Shown: positions 10,001-22,000 of the stretch, in pieces
How the letters are laid out: every line of letters begins with the position of its first letter
How positions within the stretch are numbered: position 1 is the stretch's first letter
Assembly (NCBI GenBank): GCA_015146655.1
Contig: VKHL01000255.1
Coordinates: forward strand, 1 to 25,146
DNA: 25,146 bases
Source of the DNA: Ochromonas danica
Taxonomy: Eukaryota > Sar > Chrysophyceae > Chromulinales > Chromulinaceae
Direction: 5' to 3'
The notes under the pieces: generated by a model
Seen by the model: only the letters and a program-made list of their open reading frames with translations
What the model was told of the DNA's origin: nothing
Databases searched by the model: none
Translations under genes and position numbers: made by a program

Positions 10001-13000
10001 GACATCGTCAAAGGTGTTAAAACCCCTCCGTTGGTACTAAAATTGGCAATAGACCCAGTCGACCACGTCGCAGAAACAGTGTAATTGGAACCGATTATCG
10101 CCGTTATGATGATCTTACTATCGTAATTATACTTTGCTGACAGAGGAACCAATCGGATGGATGGTATGAGGCGCTCCACTACTTTGAGAATGACAGAGGC
10201 AGAAGATTGCTGTCCATCGAGAGTGCGAGCCACAAGGGTGATATTATAAGAGCCTGATGACAAAATACCGGACGATATTCTTAACATGGATGTGGAACTG
10301 GAAGAGAATTGGCCACAGCTACTACCATAGCTGGAACCAATGTTCACACACAGCCATGTGTAATTGGGTGGTCGCTGCGGATAATCGGGATCAATAGTTG
10401 CTGAAGCATTAAGAACTACAACATCATTGACATTAACAGTTCGAGATGCTGCGCCATTAATGATTGCCGTAATAGTGGATCTGCCCACTTGTAACGAAGA
10501 TGATGTGGTTGTGCGGTAGCTGGGGTTGCCAGAGAGAGCAGGAATCGTGGTGGCCGTGACAGCAATCATGTATGAAGTGGCTGGCTCCAATGTATAGGCA
10601 GGAATGGTAAAATATCTAGGATCTAATGAGGTAGACCTCACCCCAAGAACAGCTTTCAAATCCTTATACAGTACCCATGAGTATTGAACCACATCGTTGG
10701 ACGAACTTGCAGCACAGGATGGAATTGAAGCAAAAGCATACAAACTAATTGTTCGCCAAGTATAGTATAAACGATCAGTCCCGTAAATACTGACTTGAGG
10801 GGAAGGTTTGCTTTGCATCTCTGATACGACCATGCCTGCCGAAGATTGAGCCAAAAAGTTGGTCACCTGCAAGGTGAAGACATATTGGACACCAGTCTTG
10901 ATCATTGAGTTCGGAATCACTGCAACTAAGTTCGTTGTGTTATAGTTCTCATTCAAATAGTCAGTAATTTCTTGGTACGTTGCGAAGGTGGTAAGATCCG
11001 TCACAATCCAATGAATCAGTGACCAAGCACGACCTTCAGCTCCATAAGTAGCTGTAGGATCTACCGTAATATTATCACAATACGAGACGAAGCTGGAGGC
11101 TGCAAGCAAGACAACAGGTCGAAAAGGCGTTTGTGGTCCCAAAAGTATTGTAGATGCCTGTGATGTATAGGGATATGAAGACTGGTCTGTTCCAGTTATA
11201 TATTGTGGTCGAACAATGCTGCCTAAAATAGTAACATTCTCCCCAACAGTGGGAAGAACTGCACCACGAAGGTCAACCAGGAGAGAGGAGTTTGTGGACC
11301 ATTTACATCTTGAAGTGCTATAACCTGTAAAAATGAGCAATTTGGCACAGCTAAATATGGAATCGTAGGTGGAAATCTTGCTGAAGCCACGATCTGTCAT
11401 CGAATCAAATTGCACCAGCATTTGCAAGCCATTTGTACTAAACGAAGCACTTAGCACTTGTGGTGCTTGACTAGGAGCTGCGCTGGCCCTCCTCACACTA
11501 ACCGTGGTATTCCATGGTCGATAGTAATTGCCAGTCGTGGAAGAGGCCTTTATTTGATAACAGCCAGTGTTTTGTGTTCTAACTACAAAGGTCATCGTAA
11601 GTAGTGAGCTATTGGGCAAGAATGCGAAAGAGGATGGATACACAATGTTCACATATTCTCCAGAGGACAACCCAGTCGTGCAGTCGGCTTTCGTTGCATT
11701 CAAGACAATGCTCGTCAGCAAAGATGGAGCTGAATCCAGTGCTATCTGAAATTGTGATTCGCTTCTTCCATTCCCGCTGAAATACTGGTACAAGTTGTAA
11801 AAGACTGCAATAGTTGTTATCGAGCGACAGCACCCAGTTCTAGCTGAAACTTCAGTGGGCTTCACCTTCTCTAAAGGCATACCGTTGCCCCCATAGTCCT
11901 CGGTATAACAATAAACAAAATACTTTGTATCTGGTTGGAGGTTGTTAATAAGCACCGTGGTCAGATTTGAAGACACTAACGAGCTCCATCCCTGCATGTA
12001 GATATCATAAATAGTTGTGAAATCCTTTCTGGAGGTGAAAGCTGAGCAGTAAACTCTCCCAGTCCCGGTCACATTAAGAGAAACTGAAAGAGACCTGGCT
12101 TGACTTGTGATATTAAATGAGCCTTGTATTAAAGGATAGAGAGTAAGCAAAGAATAGTCTGCCGCTAGAATTCCAAAGGCAGAAGCATAGGCTGAACAAG
12201 AGCTCGTAGGATTTATCACAAACGATGATCCTGGACATATCACTGAATCCACACATTTCAATTTGCAGTTTACACATACTACTTTTTGCCGATTGCAAGA
12301 ATACACTCTCCACAACGTATCGTTGCAATTGGTTTCCAGAGTGAAAGAATCGTCACTTTGAAGGGCAGCAATGATGCTGCGAATTACTGGACGATCCGTA
12401 CAAGACACAGAAATCTCCTTAGTGGTGTTAGATGCGAACAAATGGTAGCGAAAATACCCTCTAAGGTTGGAAAAATATTGAGTGAAGGAAGGAAGAATAA
12501 GATCCGCATTGACATAGTTGACCCAATCTGACTCACTACCTTGTTTAGTCAGCCCCTTATAATGGAAGCTACCAAAAGATAAAGTCATCGACTGCGTAGC
12601 GATAAAAGACTGCAACGCAACGAATCGTTGATAAGTGCTATCAAGCGCAAAATTGCTTACATCCACAGTGGGGGAAATAGAAGGTGCCGAAGATGGAAAA
12701 ACAGTAGCACCTGGCAAAGTAGGCGCCGAAGTCGAAGGAGGTTTCGAAGGCATGGAAGAAGGGCAAGATGATGGCCTACTGGTTGTAGGACGAACCGTAG
12801 GCTGACTAGAAGGTTGAGTAGAAGGCTGAGTAGAAGGTTGGCAAGAAGGTTGACCACTTGGCTGACTGCTAGGCTGACCACTAGGCTGACCACTAGGTTG
12901 GCATGAAGGCTGACTACTCGGTTGACAAGAGGGCTGCCCTGAAGGGCGGCTAGAAGGTTGACCGGAAGGTTGACTTGAAGGCACACTGCTAGGCTGACCT

Positions 13001-16000
13001 GAAGGCTGACCTGAAGGCTGTCTGCTAGGCTGGCTCGAAGGTTGACCTGTCGGCTGGCCTGTGGGCTGACCAGAAGGCTGACTACTCGGTTGACCAGAAG
13101 GTCGGCCGGAAGGTTGACCAGAAGGTTGCGCAGACGGTTGGGTGGGTTGACTGCTTGGCTGACTGCTCGGCTGACCACTGGGCTGACCAGAAGGCTGACC
13201 ACTAGGCTGACCAGAAGGTTGGCTGCTTGGTTGACCACTAGGCTGACTACTAGGTTGAGCAGATGGCTGTCCAGAAGGCTGGCCTGAAGGTTGACTTGAA
13301 GGTTGACCAGAAGGTTGCGCGGAAGGCTGACCACTGGGCTGACCAGATGGCTGACCTGATGGTTGACCTGAAGGCTGGCCTGAAGGCTGACAAGTAGGCT
13401 GCCTAGAAGGTTGACCAGAAGGCTGTCGGGAAGGCTGACTTGAAGGCTGATCAGAAGGCTGGCTAGAAGGTTGAACAGAAGGTTGACCTGTGGGCATGCC
13501 AGTCGGCTGGCCCGTTGGTTGACCAGAAGGCTGGCTGCTTGGCTGACCACTAGGCTGGCCACTTGGTTGACTACTTGGTTGACCAGATGGCTGGCTAGTC
13601 GGTTGACCTGAAGGCTGGCAAGAGGGTTGAAAAGAAGGCTGATCTGTGGGCTGACCAGATGGCTGAACTGACGGTTGACTGCTTGGTTGTCCAGAAGGCT
13701 GAACACTGGGCTGACCGGAAGGCTGACTACTAGGCTGACCAGAAGGCTGGCTAGAAGGCTGGCCTGAAGGTTGGCCTGAAGGTTGACCAGAAGGTTGACC
13801 AGAAGGCTGACCACTGGGCTGACCAGATGGCTGACCTGAAGGCTGGCCTGAAGGCTGACAAGTAGGCTGACCAGAAGGTTGACCAGAAGGCTGTCCGGAA
13901 GGTTGACCAGAAGGCTGTCCGGAAGGCTGGCTAGAAGGTTGAATAGAAGGTTGACCTGTGGGCATGCCAGTCGGCTGCCCCGTTGGTTGATCAGAAGGCT
14001 GGCTGCTTGGCTGACCACTAGGCTGGCCACTAGGTTGGCTACTAGGTTGACCAGAAGGCTGGCTCGATGGCTGACTGGATGGCTGACCTGAAGGCTGGTT
14101 AGAAGGTTGGCCTGTAGGCACGCCAGTGGGCTGTCCCGTTGGTTGACCAGAAGGCTGGCTGCTTGGCTGAAAAGATGGCTGGCCAGAAGGCTGATCAGAA
14201 GGCTGGCCCGAAGGCTGACTAGAAGGCTGGCCTGAAGGCTGGTTAGAAGGTTGACCAGAAGGTTGACCTGTAGGCGCGCCAGATGGTTGGCTTGACGGTT
14301 GACATGACGGCTGACCGCTAGGCTGACTACTAGGCTGGCCACTAGGTTGAGAAGAAGGCTGACCAGACGGTTGACCAGAAGGTTGACCTGAAGGTTGGCT
14401 AGAAGGTTGACTAGAAGGCTGACCACTCGGCTGACCAGATGGTTGCCCTGAAGGTTGACAAGAAGGCTGACTGCTTGGCTGACCACTAGGCTGGCTAGAA
14501 GGCTGGTCTGACGGCTGACCTGAAGGCTGGCTGGAAGGTTGTCCGGTAGGTTGACTGGTGGGCTGACCAGTAGGTTGACCAGTAGGTTGGCCAGATGGCT
14601 GACCGGAAGGCTGACCAGAAGGCTGGCTGCTTGGCTGACCACTGGGCTGACTGCTTGGCTGGCCACTAGGCTGACTAGAAGGCTGATTAGAAGGCTGGCC
14701 TGAAGGCTGGCTGGAAGGTTGACTAGAAGGCTGACCACTCGGCTGACCAGATGGTTGCCCTGAAGGTTGACAAGAAGGCTGACTGCTTGGCTGACCACTA
14801 GGCTGGCTAGAAGGCTGGTCTGACGGCTGACCTGAAGGCTGGCTGGAAGGTTGTCCGGTAGGTTGACTGGTGGGCTGACCAGTAGGTTGACCAGTAGGTT
14901 GGCCAGATGGCTGACCGGAAGGCTGGCCAGAAGGCTGGCTGCTTGGCTGACCACTGGGCTGACTGCTTGGCTGACCACTAGGCTGACTAGAAGGCTGATT
15001 AGAAGGCTGGCCTGAAGGCTGGCTGGAAGGTTGTCCTGAAGGTTGACCACTCGGCTGACCAGAAGGTTGACCAGATGGCTGACCAGATGGCTGACCAGAT
15101 GGTTGACCACTCGGCTGACTAGAAGGCTGTCCAGAAGGCTGACTAGATGGCTGACAAGATGGCTGACCTGAAGGTTGACTAGAAGGTTGACCAGAAGGTT
15201 GACCTGTGGGCACGCCAGTGGGTTGACCCGAAGGCTGACCTGAAGGCTGACCCGAAGGCTGACTGCTTGGCTGACCACTAGGTTGACCAGAAGGTTGACC
15301 TGAAGGCTGAACAGACGGCTGACAAGAAGGCTGGCTGGAAGGTTGACCTGATGGTTGACCGGTAGGCTGTCCAGTAGGTTGTCTAGAAGGTTGGCCAGTG
15401 GGCTGACCAGTGGGCTGGCCAGATGGCTGGCCAGACGGTTGACCAGAAGGCTGACTTGATGGCTGGCCGGAAGGCTGTCCTGAAGGCTGACTCGAAGGTT
15501 GACCGGAAGGTTGACCAGTGGGCTGACCAGATGGCTGAATTGAAGGTTGGCTAGAAGGTTGACTAGAAGGCTGGCCACTAGGTTGATTAGTAGGTTGACC
15601 TGATGGTTGACTGCTAGGCTGACTGCTAGGCTGACCGCTAGGTTTACCCGAAGGCTGACTACTCGGTTGAACAGAAGGCTGAGCTGATGGTTGGGTAGTA
15701 GGTTGACCAGATGGTTGACCAGATGGTTGACTACTTGGCTGACCACTAGGCTGACCACTGGGCTGACCACTAGGCTGACTAGAAGGTTGCCCAGAAGGTT
15801 GCCCAGAAGGTTGCCCAGTAGGCTGGCCACTAGGCTGCCCACTAGGCTGACCACTCGGTTGACCTGAAGGCTGCCCACTAGGCTGATCACTAGGTTGACT
15901 AGAAGGCTGACTACTCGGCTGACCAGTAGGCTGACTACTTGGTTCGCTGGTAGGCTGACCAGTAGGCTGGCTAGATGGTTGAGCAGAAGGTTGACCTGTG

Positions 16001-19000
16001 GGCTGACCAGAGGGCTGGTCTGAAGGTTGGCCAGAAGGCTGACCGGAAGGCTGACCAGTCGGTTCACCACTAGGTTGTCCAGAAGGTTGAGTTGTAGGCT
16101 GACCTGAAGGCTGACCTGAAGGTTGACCTGAAGGTTGACTGCTTGGCTGCCCACTAGGTTGAACAGAAGGCTGACTACTCGGCTGACCAGACGGCTGACT
16201 ACTCGGCTGGCCAGAAGGCTGACCTGAAGGTTGACCTGTGGGCTGACCTGTAGGCTGACCAGAAGGTTGGCCAGAAGGCTGACCACTAGGCTGACCAGAA
16301 GGTTGTCCTGAAGGTTGACAAGAAGGCTGACTGCTTGGCTGGCCTGTAGGCTGACCGCTAGGAACTCCAGAAGGCTGCCCTGAAGGCTGGCTGGAAGGTT
16401 GTCCGGAAGGTTGACCGGTGGGCTGACCAGTTGGTTGACCAGAAGGTTGACTAGTAGGTATACTGCTTGGCTGACCTGAAGGCTGCACGCTAGGCTGACT
16501 ACTTGGTTGACCACTTGGCTGACTACTTGGTTGACTACTGGGCTGACCTGAAGGCTGGCTACTCGGCTGACCTGAAGGTTGAACACTTGGTTGGCCACTA
16601 GGCTGACCACTTGGCTGGCCACTAGGTTGATCAGAAGGCTGCCCAGAAGGCTGCCCAGAAGGCTGACTAGAAGGATGACTAGTCGGTTGACCGGAAGGTT
16701 GACATGTGGGTACGCCAGTTGGCTGACCAGAAGGTTGACCAGAAGGTTGACTGCTTGGTTGACCACTAGGTTGCCCACTAGGCTGACCACTTGGCTGACT
16801 ACTCGGTTGTACAGACGGCTGTCCTGAAGGCTGGCTGGAAGGTTGACTTGAAGGTTGACCACTCGGCTGACCAGAAGGCTGGCTAGAAGGTTGACCAGAA
16901 GGCTGACTACTTGGCTGACCACTAGGTTGGCCAGAAGGTTGACCAGACGGTTGACCTGAAGGCTGGTTAGAAGGTTGGCCAGAAGGCTGTCCTGAAGGTT
17001 GACCTGTGGGCTGACCAGACGGTTGACCGGAAGGCTCTCCGGACGGCTGACCAGAAGGCTGACCAGAAGGCTGAACACTGGGTTGACCAGAAGGCTGACC
17101 AGAGGGCTGACAAGACGGCTGTCCTGAAGGCTGACTCGATGGTTGACTACTCGGCTGACCAGAAGGCTGACTAGAAGGTTGACTAGAAGGTTGACCAGAA
17201 GGCTGAACTGAAGGTTGACAAGAAGGCTGGCTGCTTGGTTGACCACTGGGCTGACCGCTCGGTTGACTAGAAGGTTGACTAGAAGGTTGATCTGTAGGCT
17301 GGCAAGAAGGTTGCCCAGAAGGCTGATCGCTCGGTTGTCCAGAAGGCTGACTGGAAGGTTGACCACTCGGCTGACTAGAAGGCTGACCAGAAGGCTGACA
17401 ACTAGGCTGACCACTAGGTTGACTAGAAGGCTGACCACTTGGCTGGCCAGAAGGCTGACCTGAAGGCTGGCCGGAAGGTTGACCTGAAGGCTGCCCAGAA
17501 GGTTGACCACTAGGCTGACCAGAAGGCTGGCCAGAAGGCTGACCACTAGGCTGACCACTAGGTTGACCAGTAGGCTCACCACTAGGCTGACCACTTGGTT
17601 GACCTGAAGGCTGCCCAGAAGGTTGACTACTCGGTTGACCAGAAGGTTGACCACTCGGCTGACCACTCGGCTGACCTGAAGGTTGACCTGAAGGTTGACC
17701 ACTCGGCTGACCAGTTGGTTGATCAGATGGTTGGCTAGTCGGTTGACCAGATGGCTGACCTGAAGGCTGGCTAGAAGGTTGACCGGAAGGTTGGCAACTT
17801 GGTTGACCAGAAGGCTGACTACTAGGCTGACCCGAAGGCTGACTGCTTGGTTGGCCACTAGGTTGGCAACTTGGTTGACCAGAAGGTTGACCTGAAGGCT
17901 GACCAGAAGGCTGATCTGAAGGCTGGGTAGAAGGTTGACCTGAAGGTTGACCGGTAGGCTGACCAGACGGCTGGCCTGAAGGTTGACTGGTAGGTTGATT
18001 GCTTGGCTGACCACTAGGCTGAACAGTAGGTTGAGCAGAAGGCTGACTACTCGGTTGACTACTCGGCTGACCTGACGGCTGGCAAGAAGGTTGACCAGAA
18101 GGTTGACCTGTGGGGTCGCCAGTTGGCTGGCCTGTAGGTTGGCCAGAAGGCTGAGTAGAAGGCTGACTGCTAGGCTGGCTACTTGGTTGGCCAGAAGGCT
18201 GACTACTAGGTTGACCTGACGGTTGACCTGAAGGGCGGCTAGAAGGCTGATCGGAAGGTTGACTACTCGGCTGTCCAGAAGGCTGACCACTAGGCTGACC
18301 TGTAGGCTGACTGCTTGGCTGACTGCTTGGCTGACCACTAGGTTGACCACTAGGCTGATTACTCGGTTGACCTGAAGGCTGGCTTGAAGGCTGGCTAGTA
18401 GGTTGGCCAGAAGGCTGACCACTCGGCTGTGCAGAAGGCTGACCACTAGGTTGACCTGAAGGTTGGCTGCTTGGCTGACCACTGGGCTGACTACTAGGTT
18501 CGCCAGAAGGCTGACTACTCGGCTGTCCAGAAGGCTGACCACTAGGCTGACCTGAAGGCTGACTGCTTGGCTGTCCACTAGGTTGACCACTAGGTTGACC
18601 ACTAGGCTGATTACTCGGTTGACCTGAAGGCTGACTTGAAGGCTGACCAGAAGGTTGGCCAGAAGGCTGACCACTCGGCTGTGCAGAAGGCTGACCACTA
18701 GGTTGACCTGAAGGCTGGTCGGAAGGTTGACCTGTGGGCTGACTAGAAGGTTGACCTGAAGGCTGACCAGAAGGTTGACCAGAAGGCTGAGAACTAGGCT
18801 GACCAGATGGCTGACAAGAAGGTTGGCCAGAAGGCTGTCCAGAAGGCTGACCACTGGGCTGACTAGACGGCTGGTTAGAAGGTTGACCACTAGGCTGGCA
18901 GGAAGGCTGAGAACTGGGCTGGGCAGTGGGAGCACCAGAAGGTTGTCCCGAAGGCTGGCTGCTCGGCTGTCCCGACGGTTGACCTGAAGGCTGACTAGAA

Positions 19001-22000
19001 GGTTGACCAGACGGTTGCCCAGAAGGGACGCCAGTCGGCTGACCACTCGGCTGACCACTCGGCTGGCCCGAAGGCTGGCCACTAGGCTGACCAGAAGGTT
19101 GACCAGAAGGTTGACTGCTCGGCTGTCCTGACGGTTGACCTGAAGGCTGGCTAGAAGGCTGACCACTGGGCTGACCAGAAGGCTGGCTGGAAGGTTGACC
19201 AGAAGGCTGACCTGAAGGCTGGCCTGAAGGCTGACCACTAGGTTGACCAGAAGGTTGACCAGAAGGTTGGCTGCTTGGCCGACTAGAAGGCTGGCCGGAA
19301 GGCTGGCCGGAAGGTTGGCTGGAAGGTTGACCTGTGGGCATCCCCGTTGGCTGGCCACTCGGCTGACCTGAAGGTTGGCCACTAGGCTGACTGCTTGGTT
19401 GACCACTAGGCTGACTGCTCGGTTGACTACTCGGCTGGCCGGAAGGCTGGCTAGAAGGTTGACCAGAAGGTTGCCCTGAGGGCTCGCCAGTTGGTTGGCT
19501 TGACGGTTGGCCTGAAGGCTGGCTGCTTGGCTGACTACTAGGCTGTCCAGTAGGTTGACTGGAAGGCTGACTACTGGGCTGACCAGACGGCTGACCTGTA
19601 GGCTGGCCGGAAGGTTGACCAGAAGGTTGACCAGAAGGCTGACCTGTGGGCATCCCCGTTGGCTGACCACTCGGCTGACCTGAAGGTTGGCCACTAGGCT
19701 GACTGCTTGGTTGACCAGAAGGCTGACTGCTCGGTTGACTACTCGGCTGGCCTGATGGCTGGCTAGAAGGTTGACCAGAAGGTTGCCCTGAGGGCTCGCC
19801 AGTTGGTTGGCTTGACGGTTGGCCTGAAGGCTGGCTGCTTGGCTGACTACTAGGCTGTCCAGTAGGTTGACTGGAAGGCTGACTACTGGGCTGACCAGAC
19901 GGCTGACCTGTAGGCTGGCCGGAAGGTTGACCAGAAGGTTGACCAGAAGGCTGACCTGTGGGCATCCCCGTTGGCTGACCACTCGGCTGACCTGAAGGTT
20001 GGCCACTAGGCTGACTGCTTGGTTGACCAGAAGGCTGACTGCTCGGTTGACTACTCGGCTGGCCTGATGGCTGGCTAGAAGGTTGACCAGAAGGTTGCCC
20101 TGAGGGCTCGCCAGTTGGTTGGCTTGACGGTTGGCCTGAAGGCTGGCTGCTTGGCTGACTACTAGGCTGTCCAGTAGGTTGACTGGAAGGCTGACTACTG
20201 GGCTGACCAGACGGCTGACCTGTAGGCTGGCTAGAAGGTTGGCTAGAAGGTTGACCAGAAGGTTGACTTGTGGGCTGACGTGAAGGTTGCCCTGAAGGCT
20301 GACCGCTTGGCTCACCAGTAGGCTGACTACTAGGTTGAGAAGAAGGCTGGCTAGAAGGCTGGCTAGAAGGCTGACCTGTAGGCTGACTAGAAGGTTGACC
20401 AGAAGGTTGACCTGTGGGGACACCAGTTGGTTGGCCTGAAGGCTGACCAGAAGGTTGACCAGAAGGCTGACCTGTGGGCTGACCGGAAGGTTGGCCACTA
20501 GGCTGACTACTAGGTTGACTACTCGGCTGGCCTGACGGCTGGCTAGAAGGTTGACCAGAAGGTTGCCCTGTGGGCTCGCCTGTTGGTTGGCTTGACGGTT
20601 GGCCAGAAGGCTGGCTGCTTGGCTGACTACTAGGCTGTCCAGTAGGTTGACTGGATGGTTGACCAGAAGGTTGGCCAGACGGCTGACCTGTAGGCTGGCT
20701 CGAAGGTTGGCTAGAAGGCTGACCAGAAGGCTGACCTGTGGGCTGACATGAAGGTTGACCTGAAGGCTGACCGCTTGGCTCGCCAGTAGGTTGACCACTC
20801 GGTTGACTTGACGGTTGACTACTCGGCTGGCCTGAAGGCTGAACCGTAGGCTGACTAGAAGGTTGATCGGACGGTTGACCTGTGGGCTGTCCAGAAGGCT
20901 GACCTGAAGGTTGAGCAGAAGGCTGACCACTCGGCTGACCAGAAGGCTGACCACTAGGTTGAGTCGAAGGCTGACTAGAAGGCTGGCCAGAAGGCTGACT
21001 TGAAGGCAGGCTGGAAGGTTGACCAGAAGGTTGACCTGTAGGCTCGCCAGTTGGCTGCGTAGATGGTTGGCCTGAAGGCTGACTGCTTGGCTGACCACTA
21101 GGCTGCCCTGAAGGTTGATTAGAAGGCTGACCAGATGGCTGTCCAGACGGCTGACCTGTAGGCTGGCCGGAAGGTTGACCAGAAGGTTGACCGGATGGTT
21201 GATCAGACGGTTGACCTGAAGGTTGACCAGAAGGCTGACCGCTTGGCTCAGCACTGGGTTGACTACTAGGTTGACCGGAAGGCTGGCTACTTGGTTGACC
21301 AGAAGGCTGACTACTAGGCTGGCCAGATGGTTGATCGGAAGGTTGACTTGTGGGCACACCAGACGGTTGACCTGAAGGTTGACCAGAAGGCTGACCGCTT
21401 GGCTCAGCACTAGGTTGACTACTAGGTTGACCGGAAGGCTGGCTACTTGGTTGACCAGAAGGCTGACTACTAGGCTGGCCAGATGGTTGATCGGAAGGTT
21501 GACTTGTGGGCACACCAGATGGCTGGCCTGACGGTTGACCAGACGGTTGTCCTGAAGGTTGACTAGTAGGTTGACTACTAGGTTGGCCGGAAGGCTGACT
21601 AGAAGGCTGACCGGAAGGCTGCCCTGTAGGCTGGCTAGAAGGTTGACCACTAGGTTGCCCTGTGGGGACACCAGACGGTTGGCCTGACGGCTGACCACTA
21701 GGCTGGCCAGAAGGCTGAACAGTAGGCTGACCACTAGGTTGGCCAGAAGGCTGACTAGAAGGTTGGCCAGAAGGCTGACCCGTAGGTTGGCTAGAAGGTT
21801 GACCACTAGGTTGCCCTGTGGGAACGCCAGATGGCTGGCCCGAAGGCTGACCCGTAGGCTGACTAGAAGGTTGAACGGACGGTTGACCTGTGGGCTGTCC
21901 AGAAGGTTGACCAGAAGGTTGAGCAGAAGGCTGACCAGAAGGCTGGCTACTCGGTTGACCGGAAGGTTGACCTGTAGGCTCGCCAGTGGGCTGACTAGAT

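Noticed and set aside
4068-10020. Many 60-140 codon frames on both strands overlapping the unique part of the giant gene
   Set aside because: All lie opposite or out of phase with a strongly supported coding frame and show no recognisable protein features.
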